The notes: generated from the letters alone by a model not told the origin. A stretch of 64,000 nt of DNA from Antedon bifida (GCA_963402885.1 OY727099.1:4514001-4578000); one strand, 5' to 3'. Numbered from the stretch's first letter, positions 40,680 through 52,585 are shown. Translations and numbers: made by a program.

Positions 40680-40923
40680 CTTCATTACCAAGTGAACGTC
40701 GTCTTCAAGACATCTTCGATGAACAGGCCCGACTACTACAGTCCTAAAAAGACAAATGAAAAATGTACACACAAACATGGAACAATAAATAAACGTGTAT
40801 TTCAATTAAACCGTATGTATAGTAAATATACAACAACCCATCTCACCTGGCGGTTTCCACGACCCTTAAAACAACAAACACTGTTAATTCGTATTTTTTT
40901 CTTGACACTCCGTAACCACTCAT
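40680..40923 (-). other. Candidate short spliced ORF, unrecognised
   Basis: On the minus strand an open frame from ATG at 40923 ends at a strong donor (CAG then GTGAGA, exon end 40847). A good polypyrimidine acceptor (TTTGTCTTTTTAG) puts the next exon at 40743, with the frame preserved to a stop near 40662. That gives about 52 residues with no recognisable domain. The plus strand here is also open over 40659-41066. Either could be chance. Confidence 0.2.
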
Positions 40924-41373
40924 GGAGTACTCAGTATCTGGTTGACGAAGTAAAATTAGGTTATACCATTACAATTGAGGGTTCAAATGTTTATTTATGT
41001 TATGCCATAATGCCAGATAAACTTACAATCAACTATTCATTGAGTATGATAATTAAAATAAAATAAAACTAAATTTTTGTATTACTAGTGATTTAAAACA
41101 CATAGCAAATAATGAGAAAACAAACAAATATAATAGTTCATTTTATAATTGATACATCTTCTATTCAAATGGTAAGTTCTATGACGTCTTTTTTCCTCAA
41201 CTGGCTGTTTTCGCGGATCGTTTATCACAAATATTTCACAAAGTACGATATATCTGTGGTTCGACTCGATCAGTCCAATGTAAAGCATATGATATCATTG
41301 GTTATTTATTACTACACTTTACGTATAGGGCGAAAATAACAACAAGCAGGAGACCTTGATGATCGTGTAATAG

Positions 41374-42139
41374 GTAAGAAATAATTCTTTTAAATTCGTA
41401 TTAGTTTAATTTTTAAGAGGATATTGTAATCATATAAATAAATGAGATATAATTCTCCAATGGACTCGAGTAATTTTGGGTGTTTAATATGCATTAACAA
41501 CCAATAATCTACGGTGTAAATTTACACCATCAAGCCCAGAACGGAAGGCTGATCAAGCAAAAACAGAAGAGTTGATGCGTGTTGAACGTCTTCTCCGCCG
41601 CGTATCAGTTTCGATAGACCCGCCCAACAACATATTTGCCTGCGGCCTAGGCATAATAGCGGATGACTCAGAATTCAATCAAACCGACTTTCCGACCTAG
41701 GCTAGCCTAGGCCTAGGCCTAGATTTACGTCTAGTAAAACGTGATGATAAAGTTACAATTAATTGTATCAATATTCCTGCAAAAAGTTGAAAATCTAGGA
41801 AATTATATATTTAAATAGGCCTAGGCCTAGGGCCTATTATATGTTGTCCCTTTTTTCACATTAGCCGGCCTAGCTAGTACTAAATAGAGTATTACTACTG
41901 TATGCTGTAGGTCTACTGTATATTAGGCCTAGAGTAGAAACTAGTGTCAGTGATCTTGCTTGTTGTAACAAAGTATGTATTGACTGATGCTTATTATTAT
42001 GGAGGGGTAAATGATATACTGTCTGTAGAAGTACTGTAGGCCTAATAGTATAATGGTATGAGATTATATCACCTTGCATACTAATACTACAGCATTCTAC
42101 TGTATAACTATAAGAAAACCCCACTTTTGTTGCTTACAG
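41374..42139 (+). other. Possible 5'-UTR intron of the SIAH gene
   Basis: The coding start of SIAH lies 10 bp after a good acceptor (TTGCTTACAG, ending 42139), so at least one non-coding exon lies upstream. A consensus donor, TAG followed by GTAAGAAA, starts at 41374. Within the interval are dense TAGGCCTA and CTAGGC repeats (41690-41830). An alternative 5' exon in the CpG-richer patch at about 41570-41660 cannot be excluded. Confidence 0.4.
41690..41832. repeat. CTAGGCCTAG-rich simple repeat patches
   Basis: Overlapping TAGGCCTAGGCCTAG runs occur at about 41691-41722 and 41816-41833. They are the densest examples of a palindrome that is over-represented throughout the window. Confidence 0.7.
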
Positions 42140-42149
42140 GTTATGAACC

Positions 42150-44096
42150 ATGAGTCGTCAACAAGCTGTGGCAAGTGCTAAGGCTCGAAGCCACACACCG
42201 ACCACTAACCAGGATCTTGCAAGTCTCTTTGAATGTCCAGTCTGCTTCGATTATGTCTTGCCACCTATTTTACAGTGTCAGAGCGGCCATCTTGTCTGCT
42301 CCACCTGCAGACCAAAATTGAATTGTTGTCCAACATGTAGAGGACCTTTAGGTAAGCAACAAGATGCAAAGCCATATCCTTTTCATCTCCCTACCTAATG
42401 TGAAAACAAATCAGGAACGTCCAAAAATAAATATATATAAATTTTAACCTTGCATTGTAAATTATCACATTGTGCATGATTATTTTTAAATTATAATAAT
42501 GATTGATATAGGTACTGTTAGTAAGTTGGATTTACTTTATTAGTGTAGAATTGTGTTTCATGTGCATTTTTTAATTTCCATTGTACAAATATGTATTAAC
42601 TCTAGTTTTCTGTGAACTCTTGCAGGCAGTATACGAAATTTAGCAATGGAAAAAGTTGCACAAACAGTCATGTTTCCATGTAAATATGCTTCATCAGGTT
42701 GCCTGGCAACCATGCCACACACTGAGAAGCCAGACCATGAGGAAGCGTGTGAATTCCGGCCATATTCCTGTCCGTGTCCAGGGGCTTCGTGCAAGTGGCA
42801 AGGATCTTTAGATCAAGTTATGCCACATCTTATGCATTCACATAAAAGCATTACAACGTTGCAAGGTGGGTAGCATCCATTATCATCATTGGGAAATTTG
42901 TGATTGCATAATGAAGAACGGGTTATTCCGTTTGAGTTAATGCAATGTTCATGGAAAAAAAAAAAAAATTAGGTGCGCCAGAATTGAATTGAGATTACTG
43001 TGCGAGGTATCTGATCTATTTGAGCCTATTTTACTTAGTATCTTGCAAGATAATATATTCTCATAGTTTCATCTTTCAGATGGAATGTGAAGCAATTGAT
43101 CCTGTGTACATAAATTGTACATGTGCACGATAATTAACATGGTACACTATTAAAAGAGAGTAGTAAATCATTTCCTGATGTGTGCTGCTCGCTGTTCTTT
43201 ACTCTCGGCCCTCTGTGAGAACATTCTGAAGAAAGTCAACCAGCATGAATAAGAAATAAATAAATATATGATTCCACTTATACACTGTCCTACTCTCCTA
43301 CTAAATATCTTCATGCATTATATTATATGAATAAAATATGTGATATTCTTTTCTTAGGCGAAGATATAGTATTCTTAGCAACAGATATCAATCTACCAGG
43401 AGCAGTTGATTGGGTGATGATGCAATCCTGCTTTGGTCATCATTTTATGCTAGTGCTTGAAAAACAAGAAAAGTATGATGGTCTCCAGCAGTTCTTTGCA
43501 ATAGTTCAACTGATAGGATCAAGAAAACAGGCAGAGAGTTTTGCATACAGGTAGTAGTAGTTAATGATATGATGGCATATTATTTGTTATATCTGCATCA
43601 TCATTAACATTTTCCTTGTCATTATTTATTACTATATATGGCCAAGCATTGAACCAGGGGTTATGGGTGGAAAATGTGGTTTAAATTAGGGGTGGATTAA
43701 TTCTTATGCCCATATTTAGTCTAAGTTAGAGAGTGGGATTATACTCAAGAAAGTGAAAACTGTTTCACTCGTAAGTCTAAATGTAATCTGTTTTTTGTGT
43801 CAGTGCTACAAAAAATGGGTTTATCATTATAATAGAAATCCCTTATTTGTCATGCAAAACATTGTTCTTCAATTTGAATTGCAAACATGATAACATTTTG
43901 CTTTTCTACATCTCTTAGATTGGAATTAAATGGTCATCGTAGACGATTATCGTGGGAGGCCACGCCTCGATCCATCCACGAAGGAGTTCAAGCAGCCATA
44001 ATGAACAGTGACTGCTTAGTGTTTGATTCAAGCATCGCTCAACTCTTTGCTGAAAATGGAAACCTTGGTATCAATGTGACTATTTCCATGTGCTGA
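42150..44096 (+). CDS. SIAH-family RING E3 ubiquitin ligase, complete
   Basis: Four coding exons, 42150-42351, 42626-42865, 43358-43550 and 43919-44096, all with GT-AG introns, encode 270 aa (human SIAH1 is 282). The shortfall is in the variable N-terminus. Residues 29-63 form a C3HC4 RING (CPVC, C43, H47, CSTC, CPTC) that recruits E2 enzymes. Exon 2 carries the SIAH-type zinc fingers ([20 protein letters not shown]). Exons 3 and 4 encode the TRAF-like substrate-binding domain, ending in the family's invariant [16 protein letters not shown] proteins ubiquitinate many substrates for proteasomal decay in hypoxia, Wnt and developmental signalling. Identity with vertebrate SIAH1 is very high throughout. 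All key residues are present, so it should be functional. The ATG at 42150 aligns with vertebrate MSRQ. Confidence 0.97.
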
Positions 44097-44650
44097 TTAA
44101 TTTATTTGTATAATTTATTTATATTTTCTTTAGATTCAAGTTTATAATAAGGGCTGGCACACACTAAAGTAGTTGTGTTTGTCAAGCAGTCAAAGTGGTA
44201 TTGACCCAGTACTAGCCAATGTGTAGGAAAAACTTGTATAGACTAGCCAGCTTGGTGCCTGGTTGTCTAGGCATGTTTTGGGCGTGTACTGTTTAACAGC
44301 AGCACAATGTTATGTAGGCAAGTTAACTTGCGCAGTGGTCTAGTTAGCGAGGCCTGAAAAGTAGAGCTAGGCTCAGGGCAAACGCTTGCAAATATGTTAC
44401 TGTGGCCCAGCACTGGAAGGCGCAATAACATGCTTTTGCAAGGTTGCGGATAAGCTGCTATTGCATACTGCATTTCGGTTTATGATATTGTTCAATTCTA
44501 CACCAAGCTGAGACATACAATAAAACACAGTAAGAGTGTATATAGATATATATGCATGCATAATTTCAGAATCAAAATCAAAGCCTACCTACCTAATATA
44601 TGATTAAGACTATACAATATATGTATTGGCTTACCTACAAAATATGATAT

Positions 44651-44930
44651 AGGTCAGCCTACCTACCCAGTAGTTGTTAGGTCATCCAACTTATCCAGTA
44701 GTTGCCTTAGGTCAACCTACCTGCCTAGTAGTCAGTAGGTAAACCTACCTACCCAGTAGTCAGTAGGTAAACCTACCTACCCAGTAATCAGAAGGTAAAC
44801 CTACCTACCCAGTAGTCAGTAAGTAAACCTACTTACCCAGTAGTTGCCTTAGGTCAGCCTACCTACCCAGTAGTTGCCTTAGGTCAGCCTACCTACCTGG
44901 TAGTCTGTGTAGGTCAGCCTACTTACAAAG
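44651..44930. repeat. Minisatellite of about 28-30-bp units, about ten copies
   Basis: The unit is close to TAGGT-A-CCTACCTACCCAG followed by TAGT-G. Two variants alternate: AGTCAGTAGGTAAACC in the middle copies and AGTTGCCTTAGGTCAGCC at the edges. The variant order (edge, middle, edge) is that of an array that expanded from inside. Confidence 0.9.
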
Positions 44931-46735
44931 CAAAAAAGAGGAAAGCTTACAATAACATAACTAGTGGCCAGCTGCACCCAGTTTCAGCAATAGGTTCAGC
45001 CTATACCTACTACAGGAAATAGATCTTGATTCAAGCCTACGTAAGCCCACAAATTAATTCGGTTATTATGGAATGATTAAGCCTAGTTCACAGCTTATAA
45101 AGACTACAGTCAGCCACTAATGTACATTGGGGTAAAATATTATTACAAATTCTCTTCACAACTTGTAAGTATATTGTTGTATATAGTATTATATTAAGAG
45201 CGAAATGAATTTTTTTTGTACAATTTTTGGGGGCTTTGTGAAGTTTATGGGTTTTTAAATAATGATATTTTCTCCTCAACGTTATTGTATGTGTTGTATG
45301 AAGTTATTATTTCAGCACATGCAAATAAGACGTTAAATAGTGTTTGTTATAGAACATGGGTCTAATTATAGAAAAAATTCTGTTATTATTTAACAAAAAA
45401 TTAAAAACGTAGTCATACTTTGGGATTGGAAGACAATCCTGAAAAAAGTGTTGTAAAGTAGAAATGTTAATTCTGTTTATTGTCCCTGAGAAACGGCATT
45501 TCCAATTTTATATATAATTTGTATCTTTACGGAAAAAGAAACAACCACCGGAAAAAAATTTGAATCCCTAATTTTATAATGGAATCTACCTTTTTAGATA
45601 CAGTATGTTTTTGGTTACAAAACAATACGTGAATTTAAAGTTATTATCTGCAGGCATTTCGTATTTTTTTTGCCAGCTCAATTACAGATATGACAAAATG
45701 CTTTTCTTTTTACGAATCAACATTTAGAACCTAGGCATGATTGAACTGCTGAAATGAAGAGATTAGCCTACTACCTTATTTGTATGACCTTACATTACAG
45801 CCAACCTTTTCCACAAAAGCTGGTGCTTTACACTGGCATACACTTCTTAGGCCTACTAAGTAGATATTAGCACAATGTTTAATCATTAATAATACTTAAT
45901 TTTAGGTTGTGTTTCTGCTGAATATCATATAGCCTATATTACAGTACCTTCATGACCCAACAAGGTGTACGTGCAGTTAGGGGTGTTCCATGAATAGGGA
46001 TTGGCTGTAGTGTTAAAACATATGTTTACCCTTGTTTGATGGGGAGGTGTCTCCTGGAAAGGGATTTCCAAATGACAATGGGATTTACTGTAACCAGTTG
46101 AGTTAATATCTTTTTATATCAAAAACAGAACTGAAATAACGCCTCAAATCACTGGTATACCTGTTACTTTACCTCAAAGATCAATCAAATAACTGTTGCG
46201 CAACAAAAACCAGATGGGATTTATTGATCATTGATTTTTAAATTTCGTTATTTGAAATATATCCAGTTTCTCTGGAGGTAAAAATGGATGAGATTTGTTC
46301 ACGCACTATAGTATTTAAGCAGTTATTATCTATCTGAAGATACAAGCCCTTAATACTTGCTTGCAACTTGGGAAAACTAATGTAAGGTTCTAAACAGTTT
46401 TGCCATTCAAACTAGTATGGGTTATGTACAGTACCATACTATAAATACACACACCATCGAGATAGGATTATGATTATGATTATATCGAAATGTTGAATGC
46501 TATCACGATGGCCTGTTTGTCATGTATTGTACATAGAGTTGATAGTGCAGTACCATACTTTGTGGTTATAATGTGTTGTTACAGTATTATTACATATTAA
46601 TAATTTCACATGAAAAATGTAATACATAAGATAGGTAGCATAGAACCGGGACCCATGTAGAAATTTTTAATATGAGCTAAGGTTTATGTACAATAGCCTA
46701 GAATAACAACTGCATACACTTTGTCTAAAGATAGG

Positions 46736-47022
46736 TATGTTGTCCCCCTGAAAAAAATAATGTTTTAAACGTTTTTGATGAATTTGCCATTTTAATGTCG
46801 TATAATAGTTATTCACTTTGATCAAAAATTGGATGGAAAAAAAATCATTTACCTGAAAAATCTGTAACTTAAATCAAGAGAATTTAACCGTTTATTTTGT
46901 CATTTTATAAGTGACAAACTTATTTGTTTAGTTTTTTTTTCTGTGCTAAAACTACAAAAATGGCCTATTCAAAGTCTGATTTTATTAATCTTCATTTGTC
47001 ATATTTTGGGGACAATACATTT
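46736..47022. mobile_element. MITE-like element with GTTGTCCCC termini
   Basis: The left end TATGTTGTCCCCCTGAAAA is roughly inverted at the right end, GGGGACAATACAT. The right 65 bp are nearly identical to 54797-54862 in a FAM199X intron. No clear target duplication was found, so the left boundary is tentative. Confidence 0.5.
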
Positions 47023-47525
47023 TTAAAAGAGCTAGAACCGAAAAATGAAATTTCACATGAGTTTATAAAGAAATTTGCTGGTTGCAATTATACCACGATA
47101 CGTTTAACGTTTTTTTCGTCCATGTCAAACTGAAGGTCTACTGTTTTATATTAAATACTAATACTATGTATCATTATACAGTAATACCTTATGAAATGCA
47201 TGCTAAAGTTTACAGATATGATTTATCTGTAATATCTCAAATCATTGTGAACAATGCATGTTGGTATCAAACCGTCTAGCAGTTAACGATAAGAACTATC
47301 AATATGAATATGATTAATAACTTTAGTTTATAACTTGTGGTTTGTTAATTAATAAGCATTGGACTACCTCCTTCCTCTAATTAACGACAATTTTTTAGGA
47401 CCGGTTTTTATTTTATTAAAAATTTTTTTAAAAATAAAATGTGTCATGCAAGAGTCGCGGTCAACTCATCATCATCATCACAACTACAATCTTATTGATT
47501 TTAGAGGCCTGTAAATGTAGGTTTC

Positions 47526-47665
47526 GTTTACACTGGCGGATCCTGGAGTTTGAAATGGGTCTAAAAATTTCAAAACTAAATTAATGTCCTATCTTTTGCA
47601 TTGCAATGTTCGGAATTTAGGAAAGCTAGGCCGGCTGTCCACCCCTCCCGCACCCCTTTTAATCT
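47526..47665 (+). mobile_element. Degenerate short DNA element, family of 8345-8495
   Basis: It starts CACTGGCGGATCC and carries TCCTATCTTTTGCATTGCAA about 80 bp in, as does the inverted copy near 8345. The right terminus is not recognisable. Confidence 0.4.
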
Positions 47666-48904
47666 ATTGAGTAGTTTATTTGGTATGTCTAGGGTATTTG
47701 ATAATGGAATTTCAGTTTTTTGGTGAGTCGTTAGTTGTTAGGTCTTTAATTGTAATGATCATTGATTTTTAGGGTCTTTAAGTAAAAGTCTATTTCATTG
47801 GATTTATACTTCTGTTCGATTTCGTAATTCTATTAATTCTATATTCATTTATGAGGTTTGGTGAACCATCTTATGTACTTGTATTGTCCTTAAATGTATT
47901 TATTTTTCACATTAAGAAAAAAAAACATCCCAAATAAAAATTTATTGTATTAAGATATTTAATTTATAAAATAGTTTTATCAAATAGGTTTTGAAAATTC
48001 CAGAAAATTTATTTACTTTTTACATTTCTGTTTTTTACATTTTGTATTGTTGTAAATAAGTATATGTTAACCCAAATTAAATTATCACTATTTTGATTTT
48101 CTGAGATTTGGAGCCAAATTTCCACATGCGTCATGAGTTATTACGTAATATAGCAGTACACGTGCTCTACATGGGCTAGGCAAATTAACCATATTATATA
48201 ATAAATTTTGCTGTAAAAAGTATACAATATCGGTAACAAAAAACTGTAAATTCGACTACCGTCATTGGCAAAGATAAATTAAATTCCACTTATTACTTAA
48301 TTAAAAAAGTATTATTATAAACTGTTTTATTTATTGCTATACCATGCGTTGTAGCCTATATTTCATGGGTACAGACACCAGCCAATTATAATATTTACAG
48401 TATTGTGTTAACATGACATTTATTATTGTATTCGAATGTAGGCCTCCTATAACCAATTATGTTGTGCTTGTTGGCGTTGGGAACGAGCCGTACTTTTACT
48501 TTTCTTAGTAGGCCTATGTTTGTATTGATTATATTCATATAGACATTCAATGAACTCGAACTGTTTATAATAATATGATGGTTATTAAAAGTAAATGGCA
48601 TAACATGAAACCAGTTTAAACTTCTTATTTGCAGTTTTGTAACTTTGTAAACTATGGACTCGGAGCAGTCGTGTAATAACGAAAAGGATCGTTATTCAGT
48701 AGAGAATATATTGCGTAATGGAATCGGACTATACCATTTGAAACCCTTCAAGCAGTTTGTGCCATAATATGCTTAACTGTCATTGCCTCGTTCGTTCTTC
48801 CAATGGGACGTGAAGCCGCTGGTCCCGTCAAAACATCCCGATTTTCTGTAAAATCGGTAAAAATCGTCTCAAACACATAACATACATCGATTTCGGTCGG
48901 AATC

Positions 48905-48973
48905 GGTTTCCTGTCGAAAATACGATAAATCGATGTCGTAACAAAACTGGAATTTTTACATCGACAGGAAACC
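48905..48973. repeat. Hairpin with 13-bp perfect arms
   Basis: GGTTTCCTGTCGA (48905-48917) is exactly inverted at 48961-48973, enclosing 43 bp. It may be a minimal MITE or a structured fragment of a larger repeat. The next segment (about 49008-49060) shares GTGCACGATAA and TACACTATT-AAAGAGTAG with 43123-43180. Confidence 0.7.
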
Positions 48974-49737
48974 AATCTTAACTTATATATGACATGTGTA
49001 TGTGCACGATAAAGAACGTACCGTACACTATTCAAAAAGAGTAGGAGATCGTCTCCCGTTGTGTTGCCACTTAAATGTGACTGACACGTAAGTGGATCTA
49101 ATCTGAATTTCATGACTGAGGACAAAATAGTAGATCATATTTTACATTTACATGACAAGATATTATTTGAACAGGTACGTCGTCGTGCCTTAAATCCATC
49201 GCACATGATGCACAACGGATTTATGCTACACGAGTAGTGTAATATTGCACAAAACGCCGTAGAACTCTGGGGCATAAAATATAAAAATGAAACAATTTCA
49301 ACCTCGAGCAACCGACAACGCAAAGAACATGAGCTGCTTCGTTCTTCGCTGATTTGTGATCATCATGAAAACTAACTTGAGTCGTTTTTCAAGTTTAGTT
49401 AAAATAACCTTTGTCATTGCGAAACACGTTCACTATATTTGTTTTCCCATCGATCATTAACAAACTAAGAATGATCTATAGTTTATCTTGACGGACAACC
49501 CATTGTTTGCGTTGATATACATTTTTTGTGCGTCTGACGTCTATTGATACTAGATACGAAGGTACACCTCGATCGATGTCCCTTTTTATTCCTACATATC
49601 TTGTGACCACTGTTACATCTGTAGATGCAAATAACATTCATTTTGTTGGTGGACAGCTGTGAAAAGAAACACCATCTTTTTTAGAAGTTCAGCGACAATA
49701 TTTGTAATTTTTAGATCGATTGCAACCTTTAGCAAAA

Positions 49738-50550
49738 ATGTGGGCTGGAAACACTCGGAATAAGAGCATGTTCGACTTTGAAATGAAGTTTGATACAGTA
49801 GCATGGAGAGAATGGATAGCAGAATATTGGACTTTTAGTATTCTAATCGCTGCAGTGTACGTTCCGGTAGTTTTCATCGGAATACACCTTATGAAAGATC
49901 GTAAACCGTTTAATGTGCGATATGCATTTATGTTATGGAATGTATTACTTGGCGTCTTCAGCATCGCCGGAGCTTTACGAACAGTGCCAGTTATGGCCAA
50001 CATTGTCCTCCATGATGGCTGGCATCCATCCATTTGCAACATGAAGTATTTCTGGCCGGAGTATATTGGTATATGGGCGCCATTGTTTGTATTTTCGAAG
50101 GTACCAGAACTCGGTGACAGTGCTTTTATAATCTTAAAGAAGCAGAAGATGCAATTTCTACATTGGTATCATCACGCCACTGTTCTGATATGCTGCTTTT
50201 ACCTCTACGGCGTCTTTACGTCCATCTCATTCTGGTTTCTGACAATGAATTTTGTTGTCCATTCACTGATGTACCCATATTTTGCTTTCCGAGCCGCTGG
50301 ATTTCGTCCACCACGACCAATAGCTATGTTCATAACCACTATGCAAGTGTTGCAGATGGTTGCCGGACTTTCCCTTGCACTCTATGCCAGTAAAATCCAC
50401 TTTATTGAGGAGGATCGTCAGTGCGACGTAGATACTGGGCAACTGATCTACACCACACTTATGTATTTCTCGTATATGATTCTATTTTTAGATTTGTTCT
50501 ATAGAAGTTACATTCGTAAATCTGACAAGATACCAGAAAAGATACAGTAG
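49738..50550 (+). CDS. ELOVL6-like fatty-acid elongase, upstream copy
   Basis: The intronless frame encodes 270 aa (human ELOVL6 is 265). ELOVL proteins are multi-pass ER enzymes that condense malonyl-CoA with acyl-CoA, the rate-limiting step of elongation; the ELOVL6 branch prefers C12-C16 saturated and monounsaturated chains. Family motifs are in order: KVPELGD (121-127), the catalytic histidine box HWYHH (142-146), N171-VVH-MY, and Q203/Q206 in the TMQVLQ segment. Several hydrophobic membrane spans are evident. The tail is lysine-rich without a clear KKXX signal. The start MWAGN is chosen because the neighbouring paralogue begins identically; the frame is open for 18 bp further upstream without an ATG. 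Eighteen bases after the stop is an A-rich tract (about 50570-50600), possibly from retroposition. AATAAA follows at 50624. Confidence 0.95.
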   Translation: MWAGNTRNKSMFDFEMKFDTVAWREWIAEYWTFSILIAAVYVPVVFIGIHLMKDRKPFNVRYAFMLWNVLLGVFSIAGALRTVPVMANIVLHDGWHPSICNMKYFWPEYIGIWAPLFVFSKVPELGDSAFIILKKQKMQFLHWYHHATVLICCFYLYGVFTSISFWFLTMNFVVHSLMYPYFAFRAAGFRPPRPIAMFITTMQVLQMVAGLSLALYASKIHFIEEDRQCDVDTGQLIYTTLMYFSYMILFLDLFYRSYIRKSDKIPEKIQ

Positions 50551-50568
50551 GAAAATCCATTTTCCACC

Positions 50569-50602
50569 AAAAAAAAAAAAAACAAAAAACAAAAAAAAAC
50601 CA
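50569..50602 (+). repeat. A-rich tract just after the first ELOVL6-like gene
   Basis: Long A runs broken by single C residues follow the stop codon by under 20 bp. It could be a relic poly(A) tail from retroposition or a simple repeat. Confidence 0.5.
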
Positions 50603-50640
50603 CAATGACATTATTTTTTGGAATAAATATTTTTTTTAAA

Positions 50641-50835
50641 ACAAGAACTGTCGCGTGTCACCATGGAGACAACTAAACAGTAGTCGCGCACGTCACACAC
50701 AGATGAGTCCGGCCGACGACGGGAGAGAGCAGCAGACGAGTCGCCGCGCGGACGGTCGGCTCCCGGCGCGGCGGTTGTTGCTAGAGAACACAACGTGTAG
50801 GGTCGTGCGGGGGCTGAAGCGATAAAACAATCAGC
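50641..50835 (+). promoter_or_regulatory. CpG-rich block, candidate promoter of the second ELOVL6-like gene
   Basis: This is the most GC- and CpG-rich stretch of the window (for example CGCCGCGCGGACGGTCGG), in otherwise AT-rich DNA. It begins with an RFX-like GTCACCATGGAGAC. It lies about 220-410 bp before the ATG at 51052. A CpG-island promoter or 5' UTR is the simplest reading; a GC-rich insertion is the alternative. Confidence 0.4.
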
Positions 50836-51051
50836 CAAATTCTGGTCTGAACAGATTGGGTTTTTGTTGAACGAGCGAGTCACGATAACGCAAATAGACT
50901 GAGGTTCAATGGGGTTCAATGTACATCCGGTTAATAAATAATAGAAGTGTATCACCTGTTTCGGTTGATCGCTTAACTACCAAGGAGCACACTGGGCCTA
51001 CGCTAGCTTAGCTAGGCCTTATAAGAAAACCGTCCTTTCAACTGCCAAAAC

Positions 51052-51855
51052 ATGTGGGCTGGAAACGCACACGAGAGCCTGTTCGAATTTGAGGACAAGT
51101 TCGACGCTGTGGCATGGAGAGGATGGATGGCTAGAAACTGGACTTACAGTATTGTCATCGCTGTGCTCTATGTTCCAGCTGTTTTTATCGGGATCAACTT
51201 AATGAAAAATCGTAGACCTTTCAATGTACGATATGCACTCATATGTTGGAATATATTTCTTAGTATCTTCAGCATTGCTGGTGCAGTTCGCTCTGTTCCG
51301 GTGATGATAAACGTGCTTATCCATGATGGTTGGCGGCAATCTGTTTGCGACTCCAAATATTTCTGGGCCGAGTACAGCGGCATCTGGGCGGCGTTATTTG
51401 TTCTGTCCAAAGTACCTGAGCTCGGAGACAGCTTATTTATAATCTTGAAGAAACAGAAGATGCAGCTCCTGCATTGGTACCATCACTCCACTGTTCTGGT
51501 CTGCGTCTTTTACTTGTACAGTTTCCACACGTCAATTGCTTTCTGGTTTGGCGCAATGAATTACTGTGTGCACGCACTTATGTACCCGTATTTTGCGTTC
51601 AGATCAGCGGGGATTCGACTACCACGACTTCTAGCAATGGTTATAACATCTTTACAGTTAACACAGATGGTTGTTGGACTTTACATAACACTCTATGCAG
51701 GTGTATTACACTTGTACGATGGCAAGTGTGACGTATACACGGGTCAGATAATTTATGCGACAATTATGTATTTCTCGTATATGATCCTTTTTATGGACTT
51801 GTTCTACAAAAGCTACATTAAACCGACAAAGCAAAGAGTTGAAAAAGTGGAATAA
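51052..51855 (+). CDS. ELOVL6-like fatty-acid elongase, downstream copy
   Basis: The intronless frame encodes 267 aa and is colinear with the copy 500 bp upstream, clearly its tandem paralogue. It keeps KVPELGD (120-126), the HWYHH box (141-145), a conserved N--VHALMYPYFAFRSAG segment and the TSLQLTQM motif, so it should be catalytically competent as an ER condensing enzyme. Differences cluster in membrane spans and in the C-terminal loop after KIHF/VLHL, regions that can tune chain length. The ATG is preceded by AAAAC. The stop is at 51853-51855 and AATAAA lies near 52001. Vertebrate ELOVL6 has several exons, so two intronless copies suggest an intronless ancestor that duplicated in tandem; this is inference. 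Confidence 0.95.
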   Translation: MWAGNAHESLFEFEDKFDAVAWRGWMARNWTYSIVIAVLYVPAVFIGINLMKNRRPFNVRYALICWNIFLSIFSIAGAVRSVPVMINVLIHDGWRQSVCDSKYFWAEYSGIWAALFVLSKVPELGDSLFIILKKQKMQLLHWYHHSTVLVCVFYLYSFHTSIAFWFGAMNYCVHALMYPYFAFRSAGIRLPRLLAMVITSLQLTQMVVGLYITLYAGVLHLYDGKCDVYTGQIIYATIMYFSYMILFMDLFYKSYIKPTKQRVEKVE

Positions 51856-52585
51856 AACACTTTATACATTGACTATATAATTTATATTATATAATTGTAT
51901 GAGAAGATTAAAATGAACATTTTTATTTCTGATAACTAAATCATCAAGGTTGTTCACCGTTCTTACACAGATAATTAAAGTTAAATCCCAGTTAAATGGA
52001 GAATAAAATTAAATAACAAAACAATTATGTTGTCATAGATATTCTTTTAATTTTAAATTATAAAAAAGAGCGGGACTGCATGATTATACCCCCACCCACC
52101 CCATTATAACAATAATGTTGACCGACATCGATTAATTAGGCCTAGTCTAGTATATTATGATAATTTATTGATTGTGATTTACGATATTATTAAACGATCG
52201 TCGATTGACTTATGCAATTATTGTTTGAGAGAAGATCAAAGGAATTATTTTATTATAAATTATACAATATTCATTAATATTGCATTGTTCTGCTGCGGCG
52301 AAAATGGGGCGTCGACGACGATGAGAAAAAATGTTTCGTGTAGCCTAATCAATTCATAACGCCAGTGCTGATTAGTCGAAATATAGCCACGTTTTGTGAA
52401 ACTGGCCAAACAAAACGCCTGTGAGACGTAGCTCTATCTATCATGTGACCAGACACAACAAGCTGTCCATGTGTACCGGGTGTTTAGTGACGAGGAAATT
52501 TCGCGCTGTTTTACCATTGAAATCTCTTTAAATATTTAACATTTTTGCACATTGTTACTTAATATCGATTCATAAATATATAGGC

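Larger units (their letters stand above)
15156..41373. other. Gene desert of about 26 kb rich in short mobile elements
   Basis: No coding exon could be supported. Recognisable contents are listed separately: hAT-like MITE, TTAA-flanked element, decayed satellite, tRNA-type SINEs, GACC-microsatellite element, palindromic MITE, tandem duplication and LINE-like tails. A GC-richer unexplained block lies at about 26255-26395. Further stretches (about 27.7-28.1, 29.2-29.6 and 31.3-31.6 kb) look like old transposons without clear ends. Confidence 0.55.
44097..49737. other. Intergenic stretch with minisatellite and MITE remnants
   Basis: No gene was recognised. It holds the likely SIAH 3' UTR (AATAAA near 44519), a minisatellite (44651-44930), a MITE (46736-47022), a DNA-element fragment (47526-47665), a repeat shared with 43123 (49008-49060) and a 69-bp hairpin (48905-48973). 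Open frames here lack any domain signature. Confidence 0.5.
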
